The position numbers were made by a program, and so were the translations under genes. From Caryophanales bacterium (lineage in GTDB: Bacteria; Bacillota; Bacilli; Bacillales; Amphibacillaceae), in assembly GCA_029257405.1 (NCBI GenBank), contig JARIBO010000017.1, forward strand, positions 48,065 to 112,064: a stretch of DNA of 64,000 nucleotides, written 5' to 3'. The notes beneath the pieces are model-generated. The model saw only the letters and a list, made by a program, of their open reading frames with translations, had not been told where the DNA came from and did no database searches. Of the stretch, positions 35,781-44,950 are shown one piece after another; position 1 is the first letter of the stretch; each line of letters begins with the position of its first letter.

Positions 35781-36687
35781 ATAAAAACTTATTTGCTTTT
35801 TCTGTATTCGCAAAATGCACCTTTGCTATTTTGTCTAAGTATGCTTTACCATTATCTTGGATAATTTTAGCAATTAAGTGGTCTACTTTATTTGAAGCGC
35901 CCTTTAATAAAGTATAACCACTTGAACTGGAAAGGGCATCCATTTCTTTTAAAAAGCTTGCTCTAGCAATCACACTTGCTGTAGCAACAGCAACGGAATG
36001 ATGCTCAGCTTTTGTCATAAAGTGCGTTTTAGGGTGGACATATTCATTTTCTGAAGCGAGATATTTTTTATAAACATTAGGCAAACAAAATTGATCTATA
36101 ACAATACCTGCATAAGATTGTGGCGTTGTTTTTTGGATAACATTATTAATGACATGATGATGCAACATCGCTTTCATTTTGCCTTGTGACCAACCTGAAC
36201 GCTGTAATTGATTGTATTTTTCATTATGTAATACAAGGAGAGAGTAAGGAATCTTCATTTCAACAATTTTTTTACTCAACAATAAAATAACATCATCTTT
36301 TATAAGTTTAGAATCTTGGATTCCCAACTTTTTTAAAGCATCAATTTGTGGTTTGGTTATATAAACAGCAGCTGCTGTAACTGGTCCAAAGTAGTCTCCT
36401 GTTCCAGATTCATCTGATCCAATATGAGAACTAACCAGGACTTTATTTAAATTTTCATTTTGAATCGCACTATCCTCTACATTACTCTGTTTTATCCATT
36501 TATTTATTTCAATATCAGGATTAGCACCCTGAAAAAGAACTTTACCTGAATTATAAGCAGTAATAACTGCATGCGGTGTGCGTGCTCTAAATAAAGCACC
36601 TTTTGGATTGTTATCTAAAAAATCATGATAATATTTTTTCATAAGGGTTAATTTATCTGGTGTAAAAGTATGTACATTCTGTGACAA
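35779..36687 (-). CDS. rnhC: Ribonuclease HIII
   Basis: Removes RNA from RNA-DNA hybrids; Bacillales form with an N-terminal substrate-binding domain (about 1-80; GALFRARTPHAVITAYNSGKVLFQG) and a type 2 RNase H core with GSDESGTGDYFGPVTAAAVYI (acidic catalytic pair), IVIDQF and the later VASVIARASF. The ORF track begins at a GTG three codons earlier that overlaps its own GGAG; the TTG at 36687 is spaced eight bases from that GGAG and is preferred. Divergent from zapA, as in other Firmicutes. Confidence 0.93.
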   Translation of the reverse strand: MSQNVHTFTPDKLTLMKKYYHDFLDNNPKGALFRARTPHAVITAYNSGKVLFQGANPDIEINKWIKQSNVEDSAIQNENLNKVLVSSHIGSDESGTGDYFGPVTAAAVYITKPQIDALKKLGIQDSKLIKDDVILLLSKKIVEMKIPYSLLVLHNEKYNQLQRSGWSQGKMKAMLHHHVINNVIQKTTPQSYAGIVIDQFCLPNVYKKYLASENEYVHPKTHFMTKAEHHSVAVATASVIARASFLKEMDALSSSSGYTLLKGASNKVDHLIAKIIQDNGKAYLDKIAKVHFANTEKANKFL

Positions 36688-36793
36688 TTGGCTCACTCCA
36701 TTTTAAATAATAATAATTTAACTAGAACGTTTCCTAAAACTACTTATTCATGTTAAAATTAATTGTATCACTTTAACTGAGAGGATCGTTAGC

Positions 36794-38299
36794 ATGAAGA
36801 ATAATAATAAAACAAAAATCAATGTAGAGATCGGAAATACAATATATACAATCGTGGGTACAGAATCTGAAGAGCACGTAAAAGATGTGGCTAAAAGAGT
36901 AAATGACAAAATGGACGAAATACATAATGCAAATAAATCTTTAGATGTAACGGATTTATCTGTTTTGACAGCTATTAACTCAATGAATGATTATGTGAAA
37001 ACTGAAGAAATAAGAGAAGAGAACAAAGAATTAAAAGAAAAATTAGAAAAAGAATTAGCTAACCAAGCAAAACTTGAAGAAAAACTCGAGAACTACAATA
37101 AGCTGGAAAATGAATTAAAAGAAAAATCAGCTCACATAACAAATTTACGTTCTGATATGGAAAATTATGACGAACTTAAAAAGAAAGCAACAAATTATGA
37201 TCGCATGAAAGAAAGAACGAATGATTATGATCGGATTAAAAAAGAATTACAAGAAAAATCATCAGAAGTAAATAAATTACGTTCTAATACAAAAGAAAAA
37301 GCTAATCAAAATGATAAAATTCAAAAAGAACTACAAGAAAAATCATCAGAAGTAAATAAATTACGTTCACGTATGGAAGATTATAATAAGCTTAAAAATC
37401 AAGCAGATAATTACACACGCTTGAAAGAAAAAACGAACGATTATGACGCAATTAAAGAAAAAGCAGATCAATATGAAAGCTTAAAGAGCGAATTAGTGGA
37501 TCAAGCGAAATTAGAAAAGAAAATGCAAGATTATGAAAAAATACAAAAAGAGTTACAAGAAAAAACGTCTGAAGTAAATAAATTACGCACGAATCTAGAA
37601 GATTACAACGAGCTTAAAATCCAAGCAGAAAATTATGCACGCTTAAAAGAAAGAACGAGCGATTATTACGACATTAAAGAAAAAGTGAAAGATTATGATG
37701 CTATCAAAGAAAAAGCAGATCAATATGAAAGCCTAAAGAGCGAGTTAGTTGATCAAGCAAAATTAGAAAAGAAAGTACAAGACTATGACGAAATCCAAAA
37801 AGATCTCCAAGAAAAAACGTCAGAAATTAATAAGTTACGTTCAAGCCTGGAAGATTATAATGAGCTTAAAATTCAAGCAGGAAATTACGCACGCTTAAAA
37901 GAAAGAACGAGCGATTACTACGAGATTAAAGAAAAAGTAAAAGATTACGACGCAATAAAAGAAAAAGCAGATCAATACGAAGAATTGAAAGAAAAACTAT
38001 GGGATCAAATGGCACTTGAAAAGAAAATGCAAGACTATGAAAATGTTCAAAAAGAACTAGAAATCAAACATTCTGAAGTAGATCATTTACGTAATATGAT
38101 GGAAGATTATAATGAAATTAAAAACCAAGCTGCGAATTATGATCGATTAAAAGAACAAACAAAGGATTATAATGATTTAAAAGAAGAATTAAATAAAAAA
38201 TCAGAGCAATTGAAAGCACTCGAAAGTACTACGAGAGACTATGAAAAGTTAAAAGAAGAGTACGATGTTTTAATAGCTCTGTTTGAAGAGGAAAAATAA
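36794..38299 (+). CDS. zapA: ZapA-like cell division protein with a giant repetitive coiled-coil extension
   Basis: Residues 1-75 match ZapA, the FtsZ-bundling protein: KTKINVEIGNTIYTIVGTESEEHVKDVAKRVNDKMDEIHNANKSLDVTDLSVLTAINSMNDYVK. Ordinary ZapA is 80-100 residues; here the helix continues for about 400 more to a total of 501. The extension is all charged helix, with repeat units of 84 residues (and one of 74) rich in EKTSEVNKLR and DYDAIKEKADQY. Within units, Tyr recurs every ten residues with Ile or Leu three later. No transmembrane segment, Pro or Gly breaks. The locus (rnhC divergent, cvpA-polX-mutS2 after) is the normal zapA locus, so this is the resident ZapA. The ATG of cvpA follows its stop directly. 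Confidence 0.88.
   Translation: MKNNNKTKINVEIGNTIYTIVGTESEEHVKDVAKRVNDKMDEIHNANKSLDVTDLSVLTAINSMNDYVKTEEIREENKELKEKLEKELANQAKLEEKLENYNKLENELKEKSAHITNLRSDMENYDELKKKATNYDRMKERTNDYDRIKKELQEKSSEVNKLRSNTKEKANQNDKIQKELQEKSSEVNKLRSRMEDYNKLKNQADNYTRLKEKTNDYDAIKEKADQYESLKSELVDQAKLEKKMQDYEKIQKELQEKTSEVNKLRTNLEDYNELKIQAENYARLKERTSDYYDIKEKVKDYDAIKEKADQYESLKSELVDQAKLEKKVQDYDEIQKDLQEKTSEINKLRSSLEDYNELKIQAGNYARLKERTSDYYEIKEKVKDYDAIKEKADQYEELKEKLWDQMALEKKMQDYENVQKELEIKHSEVDHLRNMMEDYNEIKNQAANYDRLKEQTKDYNDLKEELNKKSEQLKALESTTRDYEKLKEEYDVLIALFEEEK
37319..38270 (+). repeat. Tandem coding repeats in the zapA coiled coil
   Basis: Units start at IQKELQEK-type segments. Two successive full units, 37520-37771 and 37772-38023, are each exactly 252 bases (84 codons). 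The unit before them, aligned from IQKELQ, is 74 codons, exactly one ten-residue block shorter, and a decayed partial unit follows. Nucleotide copies differ at many silent sites, so the expansion is not very recent. Confidence 0.9.
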
Positions 38300-38788
38300 A
38301 TGATTGTAGACATTATCGTATTAATTATTTTATTATACGGTTTGTTCAGTGGATTAATGCGTGGTGGCGTTTTACAGTTTTTTTCCTTAGTTGGTTTTAT
38401 AATTGCGATAATCGTAGCGCGTTTGTTTTCATCAGATTTAGCCGATATAATTAATTCAATCATTTCAACAGATAATGGAGCATGGTTAATACTTTATAAT
38501 GTCATCAGTTTTATGATTATTTATATTATTGTGAGACTTATTATAAGAAAAATAGCTAGTGTGTTAAATATAGTTACTAAATTACCTGTTATTGGTTTTT
38601 TAAATCGAATAATAGGAGCTTTATTAGGGTTTGTTCAAATGTATTTAGTTTCCTTTATTATTATAATTATTTTATTCTTAATACCAATGGAAAATGTAAA
38701 AGGATTAATAGAAGGATCACGAGTAGCAATGTATATGGTTAATTCTACACCTGTTATATCAGATATAATTAAAACGTGGTTTAACTAA
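38300..38788 (+). CDS. CvpA family membrane protein
   Basis: A 162-residue protein with four hydrophobic segments and the CvpA opening IVDIIVLIILLYGLFSGLMRGGVLQFFSLVGFIIAI, followed by PVIGFLNRIIGALLGFVQMYLVSFI. CvpA-like proteins were named for colicin V production and are linked to envelope stress and membrane integrity. The ATG directly follows the zapA stop, so translation is coupled. Its place between zapA and polX is the standard Firmicutes order. Confidence 0.88.
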   Translation: MIVDIIVLIILLYGLFSGLMRGGVLQFFSLVGFIIAIIVARLFSSDLADIINSIISTDNGAWLILYNVISFMIIYIIVRLIIRKIASVLNIVTKLPVIGFLNRIIGALLGFVQMYLVSFIIIIILFLIPMENVKGLIEGSRVAMYMVNSTPVISDIIKTWFN

Positions 38789-38791
38789 TCA

Positions 38792-38848
38792 TGAGGCTGT
38801 ATCAACGTAACATGGGCTATAGCTTATGTTACGTTGGACAGTCTTTTT
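38792..38848 (+). terminator. Terminator after cvpA
   Basis: GGCTGT-AACGTAACAT...ATGTTACGTT-GACAGTC is followed by TTTTT. A 13-base internal loop separates the arms. Confidence 0.85.
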
Positions 38849-38873
38849 AAATGTATAGAGAAGGTGAATTTAA

Positions 38874-40595
38874 ATGGAGTTAACAAAAAAAGATGTTGTT
38901 CAGCATCTAGAGAATATAGCTGTTTATTTAGAATTAAAAGGTGAAAATCCATTTAGAATTTCAGCTTATCGAACAGCAGCTCAAAATATAGAAACAGATA
39001 TTAGATCGTTAAAAGAGATTGAAGACTTTAAATCAATTAAAGGTATTGGTGATGGAACAAATGGAATTATAAAAGAATTTATCAAGACTGGAACGTCTGA
39101 GGAATTAAAAAAATTAAAAAAAGACGTACCAGAAGGTTTAATCCCTTTATTAAAACTTCCTGGAATCGGCGGTAAGCGTTTAGCTACACTATATGAAGAA
39201 TTAGATGTAACAGATATGGAAAGTTTAAAACATGTGTGCGAAACAGGTGCTGTCGAAAAAATAAAAGGATTTGGAAAAAAGACGACTGAAAATATATTAA
39301 ATGCAATTTCTGAGTATAGTACGCAACCAGAAAGATTACCCATTTCAATTATGCTACCTATAGCAGAAAAAATACATGACTATGTGACATCCATAGATGA
39401 AGTCGAGAAAAGCTCAATTGCTGGAAGTATTAGAAGAATGAATGAGACAATTAAAGATATTGATTTTATTATCGCAACGGATAATCCAAAAGCAGTGACT
39501 GAGAAATTACTATTGCTTGATAATGTAATTGATGTTATAGCAAGTGGAGAAACAAAAACTAGCGTAACAATAAACGAAAAAGATTATTCAATTAATATTG
39601 ATTTTAGGCTTGTTGCAAGCAAGGAATATGCAACTACTCTGCATCATTTTACAGGTTCAAAAAATCATAATATCGCTATGAGACAACGTGCAAAAAAGCG
39701 CGGTGAAAAAATAAACGAATATGGAGTAGAAGTAGAAGCAACAGGTGAATTAATTCAGTTTAAAACAGAAAATAATTTCTTTAAACATTTTAACCTTGAA
39801 TTTATTCCTCCAGAAATGCGTGAAGATGGTACTGAAGTAAAAGCATTTGAGTCACAGGTTAATTTAATTCAAAATGATATGATTAAAGGCGATCTTCATA
39901 TGCATACAACTTGGAGTGATGGTGCCGAATCAATTGAAGATATGGTTAACGCTGCACGAAATTTAGGCTATGCATATATTGCTATAACAGATCATTCTAA
40001 ATTTTTACGTGTTGCAAATGGGTTAAATGAAAAAAGATTACGTAAGCAGCGAGAAGAAATTGACCGATTAAATGAAAAATATAATGATATATTAATTCTC
40101 GCAGGTGTTGAAATGGATATTCTTCCAAATGGGGAGCTTGATTTTGAAACAGAGTTTTTAGCTGAAATGGATCTTGTTATTGCAGCGATTCATTCTAGTT
40201 TCTCACAATCTGAAACAGAAATAATGAAACGTTTAGAAACAGCTTGTAGAAACCCTTATGTCGATATTATCGCTCATCCAACAGGACGATTAATTGGAAA
40301 ACGTGAGCCTTATGCGGTTAATATGGAAAAGTTAATTCAGCTGGCAAAAGAAACAAATACTGTACTTGAAATAAATGCACATCCACAACGTTTTGATTTA
40401 TCAGCCAAATGGGCAAAAGAAGCACAAAAACAAGGGGTTAGCATCGCAATCAATACAGATGCTCATCAAACTGAAACTTTGAAATACATGGATTATGGCA
40501 TAAGCGTAGGAAAAAAAGCTTGGTTAAAGCCTGAAACAGTTATTAATACATGGGATAAAAATAAATTACTTGAATTTATTAATCGTAATAGATAG
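38874..40595 (+). CDS. polX: DNA polymerase/3'-5' exonuclease PolX
   Basis: Family X gap-filling polymerase with a C-terminal PHP nuclease, acting in base-excision repair. The N-terminal helix-hairpin-helix region (about 1-140; LKLPGIGGKRLATLYEEL), polymerase palm with SIRRMNETIKDIDFIIAT (catalytic Asp pair), and the PHP domain from about 330 with GDLHMHTTWSDGAESIEDM, AITDHS and EINAHPQRFD. 573 residues is the family length. AGAAGGTG precedes the ATG; mutS2 follows after 11 bases. Confidence 0.94.
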   Translation: MELTKKDVVQHLENIAVYLELKGENPFRISAYRTAAQNIETDIRSLKEIEDFKSIKGIGDGTNGIIKEFIKTGTSEELKKLKKDVPEGLIPLLKLPGIGGKRLATLYEELDVTDMESLKHVCETGAVEKIKGFGKKTTENILNAISEYSTQPERLPISIMLPIAEKIHDYVTSIDEVEKSSIAGSIRRMNETIKDIDFIIATDNPKAVTEKLLLLDNVIDVIASGETKTSVTINEKDYSINIDFRLVASKEYATTLHHFTGSKNHNIAMRQRAKKRGEKINEYGVEVEATGELIQFKTENNFFKHFNLEFIPPEMREDGTEVKAFESQVNLIQNDMIKGDLHMHTTWSDGAESIEDMVNAARNLGYAYIAITDHSKFLRVANGLNEKRLRKQREEIDRLNEKYNDILILAGVEMDILPNGELDFETEFLAEMDLVIAAIHSSFSQSETEIMKRLETACRNPYVDIIAHPTGRLIGKREPYAVNMEKLIQLAKETNTVLEINAHPQRFDLSAKWAKEAQKQGVSIAINTDAHQTETLKYMDYGISVGKKAWLKPETVINTWDKNKLLEFINRNR

Positions 40596-40606
40596 GGGAT
40601 TAGCGA

Positions 40607-42946
40607 ATGAATGAAAAAACACTTCGTGTACTTGAATATGATAAAGTAATTAAAATATTAATTAACGAATCAGAGACGAGTATTGGGAAAGAGCTGAGTT
40701 TAAATATTAAGCCTAAAACAGCACTAGAAGATGTTCAGCGGCTCCAAGATGAGACAGATGAAGCGGTCTCTGTTATTAGACTTGATAAAACAATCCCGCT
40801 CGGAGGCATTACAAATATTCATGAATCTGTAAAACGAGCATTAATTGGAAGTACCTTGAGTGCTTCGGAATGTTTAAATGTTGCGACGACAATTTATGGC
40901 GGTAGACAAACTAAAAACTTTATAGATAATTTAGAAGAAGAAATGCCGCTTTTAGAAAATTATGCAACTAGAATTGATCCTTTATATGAATTAGAAAAAG
41001 AAATAACAGCTGCAATAGATGAACATGGACATGTTTTAGACACAGCATCTACTAAGCTACGTAGCATAAGGTCTTCAATTAGGGATTTAGAAGCACGTGT
41101 GAGAGAAAGGCTTAATAATTTTACACGTTCAAAAAGTAACATGCTTTCTGATTCAATTATTACAATTCGTAATGATCGTTTTGTATTACCAGTAAAAAGT
41201 GAATATCGTGGGGCTATAGGTGGGATTGTTCATGATCAATCATCATCTGGACAAACTGTTTTTATGGAACCACAAGCAGTTGTTGAGATAAATAATCGAC
41301 TTCAGCAAGCTATATTAAATGAAAACGATGAAGTAGAACGTATTTTGAATGCTTTAACGATAAAAATCGCAGGTTATCACATCGAACTAACAACAAATTT
41401 ATCTACTCTTGCAGAAATTGACCATATCTTTGCAAGAGCACGTTTAGGACAAAAAATGAAAGCTTCAATGCCTAAATTAAACAATCAAGGATTTATAGAA
41501 ATGAAACAAGCAAGACACCCTCTTATTCCAGCAGATGAAGTTGTTGCAAGTGACATTATACTCGGTAAAGAACATACAGCAATTGTTATTACAGGACCTA
41601 ATACAGGAGGAAAAACAGTCACGTTAAAAATGGTTGGTTTATGTACATTAATGGCTCAATCAGGTTTACAAATTCCTGCCCAAGACGGTTGTGAATTATC
41701 TGTATTTGATTATGTATTTGCAGATATAGGGGATGAACAGTCGATTGAACAAAATTTAAGTACTTTTTCTTCTCATATGACTAACATTGTTGACATTATG
41801 TCTAAAGTCGACGATAAAACACTTGTTTTATTTGATGAATTAGGTGCCGGAACAGATCCTGAAGAAGGTGCTGCTTTAGCAATGGCAATTTTAGATGAAG
41901 TTATTAAACGTGATGCACGCGTTATTGCAACTACACATTACCCAGAACTTAAAGCGTATGGATTTAATCGTGATCGTGTAATGAATGCATCTGTTGAATT
42001 TGACGTAGAAACATTAAGGCCTACTTATCGTCTCCTACTAGGTGTTCCAGGACGAAGTAATGCTTTTGATATTTCAAAACGTCTCGGTTTAAGTCAATCA
42101 TTGATTGATGATGCACAAAATCATATAGGTGTAGATTCACAAACAGTAAATACGATGATTACATCATTAGAAGACGCTAAATATCGTGCAGAAAAAGATT
42201 ATGAATTAGCAAAAGAACATTTACTTGAAACAGAATCATTAAAAGCAAATTTAGAAAAAGAATTAACCGAAATCAATAAACAAAAAGAATCAATATACAA
42301 AAAAGCAGAAGAGCGTGCTGAAAAAGTATTGCAAAAAGCACGTGAAGAAGCTGAATTTGTTGTTTCTGAAATTAAGAGTATGAAAAATCAAGGAAACTGG
42401 AAGGAACATGAATGGATTGATGCAAGAAGAATGCTAGATGAAGCTCAACCTAATTTAACTCAATCAGAAAAACAAACAAAAAAGCAAAAAAAAGTTGATG
42501 ATGTAACACTCGAAATAGGTGATGATATTAAACATTTGTCTATTAATCAAGAAGGAACAGTCATCGAAAAAACTGGTAAAAATGAGTATTTAGTACAAAT
42601 AGGAATGATTAAATTAAAAGCAAAAAGAAAAGATTTACAAAAAATTAAAAATAAAGAAATAGAAGTTGAACAAGTTACACGAATTAAACGCACGAGTCCA
42701 TCAGTAAAACCAGAATTAGATTTAAGAGGAATAAGATATGAAGATGCGATGATAAAAATAGAAAATTACTTAGATAGTGCTATACTATCAGGCTTTCCTC
42801 AAGTATCCATTATTCACGGTAAAGGGACTGGCGCACTTAGAAAAGGTGCCACTGAATATTTAAAAAACCATCCAAATGTTAAGAGTTATCGCTTAGGTGG
42901 ACAAAATGAAGGTGGAAGTGGTGTTACAATTGTAGAATTGAATTAG
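40607..42946 (+). CDS. mutS2: MutS2 (RqcU) endonuclease/ribosome-collision ATPase
   Basis: MutS-family ATPase that splits stalled or collided ribosomes and suppresses recombination. It lacks the mismatch-binding N-terminal domain. Core and clamp region (about 1-310; [31 protein letters not shown]), ATPase with Walker [14 protein letters not shown] and Walker [17 protein letters not shown], a coiled coil (about 515-600), a KOW-like segment, and a C-terminal Smr nuclease domain [20 protein letters not shown]...[13 protein letters not shown]. 779 residues is normal. Confidence 0.95.
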   Translation: MNEKTLRVLEYDKVIKILINESETSIGKELSLNIKPKTALEDVQRLQDETDEAVSVIRLDKTIPLGGITNIHESVKRALIGSTLSASECLNVATTIYGGRQTKNFIDNLEEEMPLLENYATRIDPLYELEKEITAAIDEHGHVLDTASTKLRSIRSSIRDLEARVRERLNNFTRSKSNMLSDSIITIRNDRFVLPVKSEYRGAIGGIVHDQSSSGQTVFMEPQAVVEINNRLQQAILNENDEVERILNALTIKIAGYHIELTTNLSTLAEIDHIFARARLGQKMKASMPKLNNQGFIEMKQARHPLIPADEVVASDIILGKEHTAIVITGPNTGGKTVTLKMVGLCTLMAQSGLQIPAQDGCELSVFDYVFADIGDEQSIEQNLSTFSSHMTNIVDIMSKVDDKTLVLFDELGAGTDPEEGAALAMAILDEVIKRDARVIATTHYPELKAYGFNRDRVMNASVEFDVETLRPTYRLLLGVPGRSNAFDISKRLGLSQSLIDDAQNHIGVDSQTVNTMITSLEDAKYRAEKDYELAKEHLLETESLKANLEKELTEINKQKESIYKKAEERAEKVLQKAREEAEFVVSEIKSMKNQGNWKEHEWIDARRMLDEAQPNLTQSEKQTKKQKKVDDVTLEIGDDIKHLSINQEGTVIEKTGKNEYLVQIGMIKLKAKRKDLQKIKNKEIEVEQVTRIKRTSPSVKPELDLRGIRYEDAMIKIENYLDSAILSGFPQVSIIHGKGTGALRKGATEYLKNHPNVKSYRLGGQNEGGSGVTIVELN

Positions 42947-43016
42947 TATTCATTTTCTGTTAAGATGAATCTAATCTATAAAAATAACATTACTTCCGCT
43001 AATTAATCGGAGGTAA
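42938..43016 (+). promoter_or_regulatory. Promoter and SD-masking hairpin for the 28-residue peptide gene
   Basis: TTGAAT (42938-42943, inside the mutS2 end) and TAAGAT (42961-42966) are 17 bases apart. TTACTTCCG (42990-42998) pairs with CGGAGGTAA (43008-43016; one G-U pair), which includes the Shine-Dalgarno sequence of the next ORF. Translation would therefore be held down unless the hairpin opens. Confidence 0.6.
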
Positions 43017-43022
43017 GCATTC

Positions 43023-43109
43023 ATGGTTTTAGACAGATTAGCAAAAATATTAATTGTTGTTGCAACAGCTTTTATTGTTGTTGGTATTATTTATTGGTTA
43101 ATGAATTAA
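43023..43109 (+). CDS. 28-residue hydrophobic membrane peptide
   Basis: Too short for the ORF track. Sequence begins MVLDRLAKILIVVATAFIVV and ends with a short polar tail (WLMN). It has one membrane-spanning segment after a short charged head. CGGAGG is well spaced before the ATG, it has its own promoter, and the stop lies inside a terminator stem. The size, hydrophobic core and masked ribosome site are like type I toxins (Fst, TxpA or PepA1 style) but also fit harmless small membrane proteins. No antisense promoter was firmly identified. Confidence 0.6.
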   Translation: MVLDRLAKILIVVATAFIVVGIIYWLMN

Positions 43110-43127
43110 TATTCATTAACCAGTTTT
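43095..43127 (+). terminator. Terminator overlapping the small peptide stop
   Basis: GGTTAATGAA/TTCATTAACC is a perfect 10-base stem followed by AGTTTTT. Confidence 0.9.
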
Positions 43128-43170
43128 TCTAAACTTCAACATAAAAGAAATTAAAAGGGGGAAAATTAAA

Positions 43171-44859
43171 ATGAATGAAGTTAAACCTTGGTTAAAACAT
43201 TATCCTAAAGAAATACCAGAGAGTATTGAATATGATAAAAAGCCTTTACACGATTTCTTAATTGAGAATGGTTTAAAATACTCTGAAAAGAAAGCGCTTC
43301 ACTTTCAAGGAAAGGAATTTACCTTTGCTGAAGTTTTATTAGAAGCAAAGAAAACAGCACATTACTTACAAAAGAATGGACTAAAAAAAGGTGACAGAGT
43401 AGCAAGTATGCTTCCAAACTGTCCACAAGCAGTTATTACTTACTATGGTACGTTAATGGCAGGTGGCATTGTTGTTCAAGTAAATCCACTCTATACAGAG
43501 AGAGAATTAGAATACCAATTAAAAGATTCAGGCGCAACATTTATAGTTTGTTTAGACATTTTACTTCCACGCGTTAATAAAGTAAGAAATAAAACGAATT
43601 TAAAGCACGTAATTGTAAGCGCTATTAAAGATTACTTGCCATTCCCTAAAAAAATCGTTTATCCGTTTATCCAAAAGCGTCAGTATAAAATGTCAGTTAA
43701 TGTAGTTGAAACAGAATCAACTCATATTTGGAGGAATATGATCACAAATACAACTGAAGATTACAAAGAGGTAGAAATAAACTCAACTGAAGATCTCGCA
43801 CTTATTCAATATACAGGCGGTACGACAGGTTATCCAAAAGGCGTTATGTTAACACATTCTAATTTAGTTACTAATGTTAATATGGCTACAGCTTGGATGT
43901 ACAAAATAAAAGAAAATGAAGAAATAGTTTTAGGAGTATTACCATTTTTCCACGTATACGGTATGACTACTGTAATGAATTTATCAATCATGTTTGGTGC
44001 AAAAATGATTTTAATTCCGCAGTTTAATGCAGCAGAAATTCTAAAAACAATTGAAAAATTAAAGCCAACATTATTCCCAGGAGCACCAACAATTTATATT
44101 GGCCTACTAAATCATCCAGATATTAATAAATATGATTTATCATCAATTAAAGCGTGTATAAGTGGATCAGCTCCTCTCCCGCTTGATGTACAAAATAAAT
44201 TTGAAGAGATAACAGGTGGTAAACTAGTTGAAGGATATGGTTTAACTGAATCATCACCCGTAACTCATGCAAATTTAGTCTGGGAAAAACGAATTAATGG
44301 AAGCATAGGATTGCCATGGCCAGATACAGATGCTAAAATATTTGATAGTGAGACACATACCGAAGTGCCAGTTGGCAAATCAGGCGAACTAGTTGTTAAA
44401 GGGCCTCAAATTATGAAAGGCTATTGGAATAACCAAGAAGCAACAGACAAAGTTTTAAAAGATGGTTGGTTATATACAGGGGATATAGGTTATATGACTG
44501 AAGATGGATTTTTCTATGTTATTGATCGTCAAGATGATATGATAATAGCAGGTGGATATAATATTTATCCTAGAGAAGTAGAAGAAGTACTTTATGAACA
44601 TGATAGTATTCAAGAAGTAGCTATTGTAGGTGTTTCAGATCCTTATCGTGGTGAAACAGTTTTAGCTTCTATTGTGCTTAAAGAAGGTCACGAAGTAACT
44701 GAAAAAGAACTGAACAAGCATTGTAGAAAATCTTTAGCAGCATATAAAGTACCAAGACTTTATAAGTTTGTTGAAGAACTACCGAAAACAACAGTAGGTA
44801 AAATATTGAAAAAAGATATAATTGCAACTCATGAGTCACAAAATAAAGCGGTAAATTAA
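43171..44859 (+). CDS. lcfA: Long-chain fatty acid-CoA ligase
   Basis: AMP-forming acyl-CoA synthetase that activates fatty acids for beta-oxidation. ATP/AMP motif IQYTGGTTGYPKGVMLTHSN, VLPFFHVYGMT linker, EGYGLTESSPVTH, and YTGDIGYMTEDGFFYVIDRQDDMI with the C-terminal catalytic Lys in TVGKILKKDI. 562 residues is normal. It heads the lcfA-fadR-fadB-etfB-etfA cluster, the same order as in B. subtilis. AAAGGGGG precedes the ATG. Confidence 0.94.
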   Translation: MNEVKPWLKHYPKEIPESIEYDKKPLHDFLIENGLKYSEKKALHFQGKEFTFAEVLLEAKKTAHYLQKNGLKKGDRVASMLPNCPQAVITYYGTLMAGGIVVQVNPLYTERELEYQLKDSGATFIVCLDILLPRVNKVRNKTNLKHVIVSAIKDYLPFPKKIVYPFIQKRQYKMSVNVVETESTHIWRNMITNTTEDYKEVEINSTEDLALIQYTGGTTGYPKGVMLTHSNLVTNVNMATAWMYKIKENEEIVLGVLPFFHVYGMTTVMNLSIMFGAKMILIPQFNAAEILKTIEKLKPTLFPGAPTIYIGLLNHPDINKYDLSSIKACISGSAPLPLDVQNKFEEITGGKLVEGYGLTESSPVTHANLVWEKRINGSIGLPWPDTDAKIFDSETHTEVPVGKSGELVVKGPQIMKGYWNNQEATDKVLKDGWLYTGDIGYMTEDGFFYVIDRQDDMIIAGGYNIYPREVEEVLYEHDSIQEVAIVGVSDPYRGETVLASIVLKEGHEVTEKELNKHCRKSLAAYKVPRLYKFVEELPKTTVGKILKKDIIATHESQNKAVN

Positions 44860-44870
44860 CTAAGTTTAAA

Positions 44871-44923
44871 TTGACAAAAATTTAAAAAAACGATAGAATA
44901 CAAATGAATGATTAATCATTCAT
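44871..44923 (+). promoter_or_regulatory. fadR promoter and FadR operator
   Basis: TTGACA (44871-44876) and TAGAAT (44894-44899) are 17 bases apart. The perfect palindrome ATGAATGATTAATCATTCAT follows at 44904-44923, over the start site, and matches the Bacillus FadR site TGAATGANTANTCATTCA. This implies autorepression and acyl-CoA-induced expression of fadR-fadB-etfBA. Confidence 0.88.
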
Positions 44924-44950
44924 TCTGTTTATTGTCAGGGGGAAAAATTT

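Noticed and set aside
37319-38270. Repeated sequence considered as a CRISPR array or satellite
   Set aside because: Repeats are in frame, diverged at silent positions and have no unique spacers; they are coding repeats in zapA.
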